DNA from: an uncultured Lachnospiraceae bacterium
GTDB lineage: Bacteria > Bacillota > Clostridia > Lachnospirales > Lachnospiraceae
Direction of reading: 5' to 3'
DNA: 16,467 bases
Assembly: GCA_947177465.1 (NCBI GenBank)
Contig: CAMWUP010000013.1
Span: 1 to 16,467, forward strand
The position numbers and the translations under genes were made by a program. The notes beneath the pieces are model-generated. The model searched no databases and was not told the DNA's origin. It saw only the letters and a list, made by a program, of their open reading frames with translations. Shown here one piece after another: positions 7,335 through 14,387 of the stretch (positions are counted from its first letter, which is position 1; the number at the start of each line of letters is the position of its first letter).

Positions 7335-9115
7335 ACCTCTACCACCCTTATCACTTTATTTTTATTTTCATAACCTGCTTCTATTTCATAATACCATACT
7401 GTGCTGCCGTCTTCACCTGTTTTTTCAAGGGTAAAGCCCATAAGCCCATAAAATTTTTCCACCATCTTATTCTTGGCGGTCGGATAATAGTAACCCTTTA
7501 TCCCGCTGATACCCTCCCTGATACAGGTGTGCACCAGCGTGTCCAGCATGGCATACTCCATATCTCTTTTCAGGACGCGGCAACTCATCAGCCACAAATC
7601 CATATGCAGCAGACCATCCTCCCTGTGTCCAATCAGCACGGACACTACGCCGTTATCGCCGAATTTGTCCTCCAGCTTTCCATAGAGGGTGATATAGGAG
7701 CTGTCCGCCGCAATCTGCTCAATCTCTGCCTGCGTATACCGCTTCGTGGTCAGGTTAAACTGGTTGCTCTTGTTGGTAAGCTGTGCAATGCGCGCCATAT
7801 ACAACGGTTCAAAAGGCTTAATCACGCCTTTCATATTGAGAGAATGAAGGTAATCCTCATAGCTTCCGAAGCTCTCCTGCTCTTTCTTCCTCTCCAGATT
7901 TGCCCTATACATCTCGCTCCGCAGCCTGTCGTCCTCTGACAGGCTTGTCACCTCGAAGAAACCGGAATGGTCCAGAATCCGGATGTACTGCTCCGGACCT
8001 GTTACTTCAGGCACGGAAACACCCTGCAGACTGCTTCTTACAATCTCACGCTCCGCCGGATTGTCATCCACAAACACGAGGCTGTCCTGCATAATGTTTA
8101 ACTCCGAAGCTATCCTTGCCACATTTTCGCTCTTCGGCTCCCAGTTTGCCTTAATCAGCACAAAATCCTCCGGCTTTAAGGCTCCATCCGGATGCATAAG
8201 CCCCGCCATGGCGTTCTCCTCTTCGTTTTTGGAGCTGACGTTCAGCATAATGCCGATGTCCTTCTGCCGTTTTAAGTACTCCTGAAACTCTGCATACACC
8301 TGTCCCATGGAGGTTTCCTGCCCGATTTCCAGATTTTCCGCACCATCGTCTCCCACGACGCCGCCCCAGAGCGTATTGTCCAAATCCAAAACCAGCGCCT
8401 TTTTATTTTTCCCGTAAACGGACTTTATGATGTTGGCAAGATTAAAAGCGAGCGACGGAACCGCAGGCAGACAGAGCGCATACTTGTACATATGCCAGTA
8501 GAAAGGGTCTGCCCATTTATCAAGCCCGTAACAGGCAGAAAGATAATTGATATCATTGATATAGAAATTGTTGTGCGCACGGGCATATTGGCAAAACCTG
8601 TCGTTCAGCCGGTTTAAAAAGGAAATCCTGCCATGTATGTCAGACACTTCCCTGTTGCCTAAAAGGCGGTAAAACGGATATTCAAAATTATTCTGGATAA
8701 TGGGGCAGTGATAGCTTTCCCAAAGCTTGTCCCACATCACCTCATAATGGCGGCAGCTCTTATCCAAAAGCGCATCCACCGTCTCTGTCGAGTCCGACAT
8801 CTTTGGATATTCCTGTATATTCCGGTTGCTTGTGTGAATGTATATCATGTCGGGTGCAAATTCCCTAAGCGCTGCATTGTCAAACATTGCATCCTGCCAG
8901 TACTGCGCGTATTCCGATTCATAAAAAGAAGGCTCTATTCCGTAATTTAAAAGAAAAAGCTCCAGCACCTTCACAACGTCATGCGTGGTGCTCCCGCCCA
9001 AAACGGCAATTTTTTTGCGGATACGCAGACTGCCGTCGGCAAGCAGCGCTTTTTTTATGCTCCTTGCCTTTTTTAAGATATATTCACTGTCAAAAGGGTA
9101 TTCCAGTTCCCGCAT
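7331..9115 (-). CDS. FkbH-like HAD-IIIC family protein (probable glyceryl-ACP synthase)
   Basis: 594 residues with the full FkbH layout: an N-terminal SGNH-like fold (GGSTTHD, 40-46; APDMIYIHTS, about 87-96), a HAD domain at about 235-400, and a C-terminal GNAT-like region (about 430-580; DNGVVSVLIG). HAD motifs are LVLDLDNTLWGGVVGDDG (241-258, with D244 and D246), SSKN (294-297), the Lys region NWEPKSEN (324-331) and VFVDDNPAERE (347-357). Characterised FkbH-type enzymes take D-1,3-bisphosphoglycerate, lose phosphate and load glyceryl onto an ACP. From memory the usual motif is CSKN; here it is SSKN. The start is firm: TGGAGG lies 5 nt before ATG 9115. The ACP gene overlaps the stop. The product glyceryl-ACP is inferred from the family and has not been shown here; another three-carbon acyl group is possible. 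Confidence 0.88.
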   Translation of the reverse strand: MRELEYPFDSEYILKKARSIKKALLADGSLRIRKKIAVLGGSTTHDVVKVLELFLLNYGIEPSFYESEYAQYWQDAMFDNAALREFAPDMIYIHTSNRNIQEYPKMSDSTETVDALLDKSCRHYEVMWDKLWESYHCPIIQNNFEYPFYRLLGNREVSDIHGRISFLNRLNDRFCQYARAHNNFYINDINYLSACYGLDKWADPFYWHMYKYALCLPAVPSLAFNLANIIKSVYGKNKKALVLDLDNTLWGGVVGDDGAENLEIGQETSMGQVYAEFQEYLKRQKDIGIMLNVSSKNEEENAMAGLMHPDGALKPEDFVLIKANWEPKSENVARIASELNIMQDSLVFVDDNPAEREIVRSSLQGVSVPEVTGPEQYIRILDHSGFFEVTSLSEDDRLRSEMYRANLERKKEQESFGSYEDYLHSLNMKGVIKPFEPLYMARIAQLTNKSNQFNLTTKRYTQAEIEQIAADSSYITLYGKLEDKFGDNGVVSVLIGHREDGLLHMDLWLMSCRVLKRDMEYAMLDTLVHTCIREGISGIKGYYYPTAKNKMVEKFYGLMGFTLEKTGEDGSTVWYYEIEAGYENKNKVIRVVEV

Positions 9116-9155
9116 GTCCGCCTCCAGTTATACCAGTCAGATTCCTCTTCCTGTT

Positions 9156-9176
9156 TATCATTTCCTGTCAATGATA
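9156..9176. other. Small inverted repeat between the GDSL hydrolase gene and the FkbH-like gene
   Basis: TATCATT (9156-9162) and AATGATA (9170-9176) form a perfect 7-bp stem with a 7-nt loop in the 65-nt gap, starting 4 nt after the hydrolase stop in the transcribed direction. The stem is AT-rich and has no T tract after it, so it is not a convincing terminator. It may be a weak attenuator or simply chance. Confidence 0.3.
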
Positions 9177-9180
9177 CTCT

Positions 9181-10371
9181 TTATCCCACAATTCCCAGAC
9201 AATAAAGCAGTATTTCCGCCGCAATATGTTCGCCCAGAATACGGTATCCGGCATCATTGGGGTGGATGCTGTCCGCCAGCAGATTCTCCGCCGTTGCCGC
9301 ATCATGCATGTCCATCAGTCCTATGCTGTAAAGATCTATAATCGGATACCCATTCTGCTGTGCCAATGTTCTCAGCGGATTCATATAATCATTCAATGTC
9401 GGTATTCCTTCAAAATTTGTGTATTCCTTTGTCTGGCTTGTGTTCGGCGTCTGATACGCCGTTACAAAAAAGAACAGTGTATTCGGATATTTTGTATTTA
9501 ACGAGTTTACTATCTTTTGAAGCTGCCCGCAATAGCCTCCCGTCGTACCATTATCCAAAACGCCGAAATTTTTCACTTCCACATTTGTCAAAAAGTCATT
9601 CAATCCCGCATAAAACACCGTGATATCCGAATCTTTTACAAAAAGCTCGTCCTCATGCGCTCCGATTGCCAGTTCATCATTGTTGTTGTACCCTGCTATC
9701 GTGGCGCCGGCGCGGCCGTTATTACACACCTCGCCAAATTGCAGCATCTCCTGCACATAGTTGACATAGCTAATCTGCCTGCCTTCCGCATCCTGATTAC
9801 CGCCAACCCCTTCCGTGACACTGTCTCCCACAAAATTAATTTTAACATTTGGAAACGTACAGCCTGCCGTCTCCAGTATCTTTTTATCCAATTCGTTTAT
9901 CTTCAATGTTTTTTCATAAGAATTCTGCCAGATATAAACCAGATTACGCTCCTGCACATACGCCCGCAGAAGCTCTGCCGTCTCCGGAGATATGGTATCT
10001 GCCTGCCAGATAACGTTTCCACTCACATCGCACAAAGTCTGAGACCCCGCCAGCACCTCATAATGCTGCGGCTCGGTATCTGTCTTTGGCGGTTCACTCT
10101 CTTCCGAAGGCTCTGTCACAGACTCCGGCGTCCGGTCTGTCTCTGTCTGCGGAGTACTCTCTGACGAAGAAACGACGGCGTCTGTTACCGGTGTTGAGGT
10201 AAGGTCACCTTCCTGCGCCATCACATAGCTTTTATACGCCTGAAAAGCCTCATAATCCCTCAGATATTCCCTGAAATCCTTTGTCAGAAAGAGAGCGGCA
10301 GCGACAACCAGAACAATAATCAATGTTAATGTCAGCCATGCCTTTCTCTCCTCTTTTTTTCTCCTATCCAT
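9181..10371 (-). CDS. Membrane-anchored GDSL/SGNH hydrolase (possible glycan esterase)
   Basis: 396 residues: a basic N-terminus (MDRRKKEERK), one membrane segment (about 12-30), a Ser/Thr/Pro/Glu-rich linker (about 56-102) that would span the cell wall, and a complete SGNH domain from about 175. The blocks are FVGDSVTEG (180-188, Ser184), NNGRAGATI with the block II Gly (217-225), YAGLNDF (254-260, Asn258) and ADSIHPNDAGY (366-376, Asp367 and His370). All catalytic residues are present, unlike in the two MBOAT partners, so this is probably an active esterase or lipase working outside the membrane; removing or moving O-acyl groups on the glycan is the natural guess. The gene lies 65 nt before the FkbH-like gene on the same strand and may head that operon, with a possible promoter at 10487-10517. 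Confidence 0.88.
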   Translation of the reverse strand: MDRRKKEERKAWLTLTLIIVLVVAAALFLTKDFREYLRDYEAFQAYKSYVMAQEGDLTSTPVTDAVVSSSESTPQTETDRTPESVTEPSEESEPPKTDTEPQHYEVLAGSQTLCDVSGNVIWQADTISPETAELLRAYVQERNLVYIWQNSYEKTLKINELDKKILETAGCTFPNVKINFVGDSVTEGVGGNQDAEGRQISYVNYVQEMLQFGEVCNNGRAGATIAGYNNNDELAIGAHEDELFVKDSDITVFYAGLNDFLTNVEVKNFGVLDNGTTGGYCGQLQKIVNSLNTKYPNTLFFFVTAYQTPNTSQTKEYTNFEGIPTLNDYMNPLRTLAQQNGYPIIDLYSIGLMDMHDAATAENLLADSIHPNDAGYRILGEHIAAEILLYCLGIVG

Positions 10372-10547
10372 ACTGTCAATCCTCTTCTAATCTACGATTC
10401 CAAAAGCAGACTTACCTCCATCATGATATATTCTGTTCATCTACAAGATTTTGCAAAAAGTCATACTCATCATATCGTTCATCTATATTATAAATTTACG
10501 CGTATACTCTTAAACAAAATTACTGGCTCTGAATCTTCTATTATCAG
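10372..10547 (-). other. AT-rich intergenic stretch with short coding-like fragments
   Basis: This 176-nt gap between the GT14 gene and the GDSL hydrolase gene has no complete gene. On the minus strand, 10495-10421 reads as an open stretch of 24 codons without an ATG (YNIDERYDEYDFLQNLVDEQ inside it), ending in TGA. Just before it, another frame reads SEPVILFKSIRVNL to a TAA. Both look compositionally like protein, so this could be a decayed end of a gene, though such short stretches can also arise by chance. A possible promoter lies in the same region. Confidence 0.3.
10487..10517 (-). promoter_or_regulatory. Possible promoter for the GDSL hydrolase gene and acyl-module operon
   Basis: On the minus strand a perfect -10 box TATAAT (10492-10487) is preceded, with a 19-nt spacer, by TTGTTT (10517-10512). 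The spacer is longer than ideal and the -35 box is weak, so this is moderate evidence. Transcription would begin near 10480 and leave a leader of about 110 nt before ATG 10371. It is the only reasonable promoter seen upstream of the hydrolase and FkbH-like genes. Confidence 0.35.
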
Positions 10548-11414
10548 TCAATCTATCTCTTTGCATAACATATGAAATAACTGCATCGACTTCGGTATAT
10601 CTTCGATTTTTCTCAAAAACATCTTACCAGATTTTACGTACATAGCATAATCATTACTGTCTAATATAGCTGGTCTCTCCCTATTTGGGGACCAGTCGTC
10701 AAATATCAAAGAATCATTAATAATACTATCAGCATATGGGGAATTCATGATAATATTTTGGAAAAAAAATTCTTCACATACGTGACAGTATTTCAGACTA
10801 TTAATATATTTTTTATCTACTGTATTTAAAAAATATTCTACAAACGTATTATTGAGATGACAATAGAGATATCCCTTATATGAAAAATCTACTTTTCTTT
10901 CAATCCCTATTCGCTTCTGTATTTTTATAAAATACATTTCAAAATAATCCCAAACCCGCTTGCATTTTCCTCTTTTATCATATAGAAATGGATAATGATA
11001 ATATTTATACCACTCCGAAATTGCGGCTTCACTCTCATTTCCTTTAAAGGAAATGATTTCCACAAAGTTATTATTTTTATGTTCTTCAAAGAAATCATAA
11101 AATTGTTTTTTATTTTTTCCAACAAATGTGTTCGCACTTATGCAATGATAAAAATCATATTGTTCCGTTTGAGCAAGCTGTAATAAATATACAAATGCCA
11201 TAGGATGATAATAGCTTCCCCACTTCACTTTATATTTTTGTACCACCACAACATTGCCTATACTCCTTAGTTTATTAACTACTTCTTTTTTGACTTTAGT
11301 TCTTTTATCAATATGAATGAAACAATCAAAATCAAATTTATCACAGTATATTTTGCACAATTCATATAATAAGTTCATATCCTTATACGCCGTGATTAAC
11401 ATTGCATGTCTCAT
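10548..11414 (-). CDS. GT14-family (core-2/I-branching type) glycosyltransferase
   Basis: 288 residues from ATG 11414, chosen because GGGAGG lies 5 nt upstream and because the family typically begins with a sequence like MRHAMLITAY; the in-frame ATG at 11501 has no comparable site. Features of the Branch domain (PF02485) are FIHIDKR (32-38), KWGSYY (64-69), YDFYHCISANTF (86-97), the catalytic-region acids in CHVCEEFFFQNII (210-222), and a C-terminal stretch SGKMFLRKI (262-270) like the family's FARKF. Animal relatives add beta-1,6-GlcNAc branches; bacterial members add hexose or pentose branches to surface polysaccharides from a nucleotide sugar in the cytoplasm. No membrane segment is evident. 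The gene is much more AT-rich than every neighbour, with many AAA, TTT and ATA codons, which suggests a separate origin. Confidence 0.85.
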   Translation of the reverse strand: MRHAMLITAYKDMNLLYELCKIYCDKFDFDCFIHIDKRTKVKKEVVNKLRSIGNVVVVQKYKVKWGSYYHPMAFVYLLQLAQTEQYDFYHCISANTFVGKNKKQFYDFFEEHKNNNFVEIISFKGNESEAAISEWYKYYHYPFLYDKRGKCKRVWDYFEMYFIKIQKRIGIERKVDFSYKGYLYCHLNNTFVEYFLNTVDKKYINSLKYCHVCEEFFFQNIIMNSPYADSIINDSLIFDDWSPNRERPAILDSNDYAMYVKSGKMFLRKIEDIPKSMQLFHMLCKEID

Positions 11415-11493
11415 ATATTCCTCCCGAACAATACACTCTTTATTCTTGTCTGCATCATTTGCAAAGCATTCTTTAACCATATGCTGCAGACAG

Positions 11494-11628
11494 TTATTCA
11501 TGCATATTTAAACTCTTCTTAATATAATTTTCAATCAGTCCATCAGTATCTGCATATCGCTGATAAATAAAGATACTCCGTGCCATCAAGAATCTAAATT
11601 CCATCGGTACACTAGTCTGTCCACTCAT
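11494..11628 (-). CDS. Possible 44-codon small ORF or gene remnant, function unknown
   Basis: ATG 11628 to TAA 11494 encodes 44 residues, including MEFRFLMARSIFIYQRYADT and a basic end ENYIKKSLNMHE. The residue mix looks like real protein, but no good ribosome binding site precedes the ATG and I do not recognise the family. Its end overlaps the upstream in-frame ATG of the GT14 frame (ATGAATAA, 11501-11494). It could be a leader peptide, or the remnant of a gene that once preceded the GT14 gene. A stop codon lies in frame three codons upstream of the ATG, so it does not extend further. Confidence 0.2.
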   Translation of the reverse strand: MSGQTSVPMEFRFLMARSIFIYQRYADTDGLIENYIKKSLNMHE

Positions 11629-11691
11629 AACATTTTATCATCTTCTGGCTAATATAGCTATACTTAATTTTTCTTAAATTTTTACTGATAT

Positions 11692-11720
11692 TTAACAAAA
11701 ATATCTGCGATTGGTATATA
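11692..11720 (+). promoter_or_regulatory. Sigma-A type promoter for the second MBOAT/SGNH pair
   Basis: A -35 box TTAACA (11692-11697) is followed by a 17-nt spacer and a -10 box TATATA (11715-11720). Transcription would start near 11727 and leave a leader of about 50 nt. The box matches and the spacing are good, and it is the only plausible promoter for the plus-strand pair. Confidence 0.55.
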
Positions 11721-11776
11721 GTAGAAGGGTGTAAAATGAAAATAAGTGAAACTAGATACGAAAGGACAAGCAAGCC

Positions 11777-13300
11777 ATGCTTTTTAATTCCTACATTTTT
11801 ATTTTTCTGTTTTTGCCGATTGCCTTGTCAGGTTACTTTTTATTAAACCGAATAAAGCGTTACGAGGCAGCAAAATGGTTTTTAGCCGGTATGTCCTTAT
11901 GGTTTTATGCTTATTTCAACATATCCTATTTAGGCATCATTCTTACAAGCCTCGCCCTAAACTACCTGTGCCATATCCTGATACGGAAACCCATTCATCC
12001 CAAAGCTGTCTTAATCGGCGGTATTTTAGGCAATCTTGCTATCCTCTTTTATTTCAAATACTTCAGCTTTTTGGTTGAAAACATAAACAGCCTGTTCCAT
12101 ATAGAATCCGTTGTTCCCGATATCCTTCTGCCGCTCGGCATCAGTTTTTTTACCTTCCAGCAGATAGGCTTTCTGATAGATACCGCCCGCGGCAGCGTAT
12201 CCGGACAGGCGTTTTCCGATTATGCGCTTTTTGTCACCTTCTTCCCGCAGTTAATCGCCGGTCCGATTGTCAGCCACGAAGAAATGCTTCCGCAGTTTCA
12301 GGATATTTCAAAAAAACAATTCCGCTTTGACAATTTATATACAGGACTGCGCATCTTTGTTCTGGGACTTGCAAAGAAGGTACTGTTGGCAGACACCTTC
12401 GGCATTGCGGCAAACTGGGGCTTTATGCACTATGCCTCTTTAGACCGGCTGAACACCTTTCTCGTCATTTTGTCCTACACCTTCCAGATTTATCTGGATT
12501 TCAGCGGCTACTGCGATATGGCGCGGGGACTTGGTCTTATGTTTAATCTCCGGATTGCCGTCAATTTTCTATCGCCCTACAAGGCTGCCAATATTACAGA
12601 GTTCTGGGACCGCTGGCACATTACTCTGGGCCGCTTTTTTACCCGGTATCTTTATATCCCGCTCGGCGGCAGCCGCAAGGGTACTCTGCGCACCTATGTC
12701 AATATTATGATTGTTTTCTTATGCAGCGGTATCTGGCACGGCGCAGGCTGGACCTATCTGGTATGGGGCTTTATGCACGGCTTTTTAAGTGTCCTGACGC
12801 GCCTGTGGCAAAAGGCAAAAGAGACTCTGAGACACAGACGCCCCTCGCCTCCACCCGTAAAATCACACATATGGAAAAAACAACTTTTACGCGGAATTTC
12901 CGTCTTTTTGACCTTTCTTTTTATCCTGTGCACCATGACCGTATTCCGTGCCGATACTGTGGGACAAGCCTTTCAGATGTTAAAAACCCTGCTATCCCCA
13001 GGAGACGGCGCTTTGCACGCCTTTCGGGTCCATAAAGAAATATCGGGAGCCTTCCAGCTCCCCGAAATCTTTTATATCTTAAAGTTTTTCAGACTTGACG
13101 CTCTGCCTCTCGGCTCCTGCTACTGCATGTTTCTTTTTCTTCTGGCGGCTTTCATTCTGATATTCTGTTGTAAAAATCTTTTTGAGACAGAGGAAAGCCA
13201 CAAACCGCACATAACTGGCACCATCGGTCTGTCGGTTCTTTTTGTATGGTGCGTACTGTCCTTCTCCGGCGTCAGCACCTTCCTGTATTTTAATTTTTGA
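11777..13300 (+). CDS. MBOAT-family membrane-bound O-acyltransferase (AlgI-like), second copy
   Basis: 507 residues, about ten membrane helices. Family signatures are LPLGISFFTFQQIGFLID (118-135), FPQLIAGPI (156-164), IYLDFSGYCDMARGLGLMF (238-256), EFWDRWHITLG (275-285, His281) and GIWHGAGWTYLVWG (318-331, His321), which is closer to the AlgI consensus than the first copy. AAAGGA lies 10 nt before the ATG. It acts in the membrane, moving an acyl group, often acetyl, onto an outside glycan. No carrier protein gene lies beside it, so acetyl-CoA or a cellular ACP is the probable donor, though it could share the ACP at 7092-7334. It forms a two-gene unit with the SGNH-like gene 23 nt downstream and is transcribed divergently from the rest of the locus. 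Confidence 0.93.
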   Translation: MLFNSYIFIFLFLPIALSGYFLLNRIKRYEAAKWFLAGMSLWFYAYFNISYLGIILTSLALNYLCHILIRKPIHPKAVLIGGILGNLAILFYFKYFSFLVENINSLFHIESVVPDILLPLGISFFTFQQIGFLIDTARGSVSGQAFSDYALFVTFFPQLIAGPIVSHEEMLPQFQDISKKQFRFDNLYTGLRIFVLGLAKKVLLADTFGIAANWGFMHYASLDRLNTFLVILSYTFQIYLDFSGYCDMARGLGLMFNLRIAVNFLSPYKAANITEFWDRWHITLGRFFTRYLYIPLGGSRKGTLRTYVNIMIVFLCSGIWHGAGWTYLVWGFMHGFLSVLTRLWQKAKETLRHRRPSPPPVKSHIWKKQLLRGISVFLTFLFILCTMTVFRADTVGQAFQMLKTLLSPGDGALHAFRVHKEISGAFQLPEIFYILKFFRLDALPLGSCYCMFLFLLAAFILIFCCKNLFETEESHKPHITGTIGLSVLFVWCVLSFSGVSTFLYFNF

Positions 13301-13323
13301 GATTTTGGAAAGGATAAGGATTT

Positions 13324-14385
13324 ATGAAAGCTTCCGAAAGCAAAAAAACCAACTATAAAAAGCATTGTATTTTATTTGCAGCCCTCTCTTTGCCGGCGCT
13401 GCTTGCCGCCGCCATGCTGGTCATCGCGGCAGACCCTTTTTTTCAATATCACAAGCCTCTAAAGGGTCTGTATTATCTCATTGACAATAAACTCAGCCAG
13501 AACCCGGGGCTCGCCAGACATTTTGAATACGACAGTATCATCACAGGCTCCTCCATGACCGTCAACTTCGACACAGCGCTCTTCGCCGAAGAGCTGGGGC
13601 TGAACACCATAAAGCTTTCCTACGACGGCGCATACCCAAAGGATATCGACACCATACTGTCGCTTGTCAGAAAAAGCCCTAACGAAATCCGTGCGGTTTT
13701 TCTCAGCATTGATATCCTGAATTACCGCGCCGAAGCCGGTGTCACAGCTTATGAGCTCCCCGCCTATCTTTACAGCGACACCGTGCTGGATGATATTCCT
13801 TACCTACTCAACAAGGAAGTCATACTGGACTATATTGTCCGCCCGCAGATTGAACGGGAAGGCACTCCCTTAAACGAAGCCTACTGGTCCTGGATATACA
13901 TGTGGTACGGAAAAGATATCGTATTCCAAACCTATGAGGCTCCCTCCGACCTTCAGCCTGCCCTGCCCAAAGACGCCTTTGCCGACAGAGTTGCCGCAAA
14001 CCTTGAAGCCTATATTCTCCCCCACATAGAAAGTATGCCGGATACAGAGTTTACCTTCTTTTTTCCGCCCTACAGTGTTCTCTACTGGTACAACCGTTAT
14101 GCCGACGGCAGCCTCGCAGCAGAGCTTGCCGCAGAAAAGCAGGTAATCGAAGCTTTGCTGGCATATCCCAATGTAAAAATATATTATTTTCAGGACGATT
14201 TTGATTACATCACCAATTTTGACAATTACTGCGACTACACCCATTACCGGCACGAGATGAACGACTACATGACAGAATGCTTTGCAGGGGATTCCTGCCG
14301 GCTGAGTCTCGAAAACTATAATACCGTTCTCGACAATATGCTTTCATGGGCGCAAAGCTGTGACTATCAAAGTTACCTGCCCTGA
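13324..14385 (+). CDS. SGNH-like extracytoplasmic partner of the second MBOAT
   Basis: 353 residues with a basic N-terminus, one membrane anchor (about 15-35) and an outside domain. The nucleophile block is SIITGSSMTVNFD (71-83, Ser76 or Ser77) and the C-terminal block is CDYTHYRHEMNDYM (303-316), with Asp304 and His307 in the standard DxxH spacing. There is no clear GxND block. The context gives the role: directly downstream of an MBOAT in a two-gene unit, like DltD or AlgJ/X-type partners, so it probably completes transfer of the acyl group to the polymer. It shares little visible sequence with the other partner (4440-5516) beyond the GSS and His blocks. AAAGGA lies 9 nt before the ATG. The gene runs convergently into the glycosyltransferase gene, with 2 nt between the stops. 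Confidence 0.75.
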   Translation: MKASESKKTNYKKHCILFAALSLPALLAAAMLVIAADPFFQYHKPLKGLYYLIDNKLSQNPGLARHFEYDSIITGSSMTVNFDTALFAEELGLNTIKLSYDGAYPKDIDTILSLVRKSPNEIRAVFLSIDILNYRAEAGVTAYELPAYLYSDTVLDDIPYLLNKEVILDYIVRPQIEREGTPLNEAYWSWIYMWYGKDIVFQTYEAPSDLQPALPKDAFADRVAANLEAYILPHIESMPDTEFTFFFPPYSVLYWYNRYADGSLAAELAAEKQVIEALLAYPNVKIYYFQDDFDYITNFDNYCDYTHYRHEMNDYMTECFAGDSCRLSLENYNTVLDNMLSWAQSCDYQSYLP

Positions 14386-14387
14386 CT

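Larger units (their letters stand above)
11415..11776. other. Intergenic region between the divergent GT14 and second MBOAT genes
   Basis: About 360 nt, AT-rich on the GT14 side. It holds a small minus-strand open frame (11494-11628), an in-frame but probably untranslated 29-codon extension of the GT14 frame (11415-11501), and the plus-strand promoter at 11692-11720. For the minus-strand GT14 gene only weak -10-like matches (TATATT near 11660) were seen, with no convincing -35 box. Confidence 0.5.

Noticed and set aside
9156..9176. Inverted repeat as a rho-independent terminator after the GDSL hydrolase gene
   Set aside because: The stem is only 7 bp, AT-rich, and no T tract follows it in the transcribed direction.
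9116..9180. Perfect TTGACA on the minus strand before the FkbH-like gene as a promoter
   Set aside because: The only -10-like TATAAC lies 33 nt away, far outside working spacing.
11415..11501. Longer GT14 start at ATG 11501, adding 29 residues
   Set aside because: The site before 11501 is weak, while GGGAGG stands 5 nt before ATG 11414 and the family normally begins at that point.
11738..11851. Short plus-strand frame starting ATGAAAATAAGTG before the second MBOAT
   Set aside because: It has no ribosome binding site with good spacing, runs into the MBOAT gene in another frame and shows no protein-like features.
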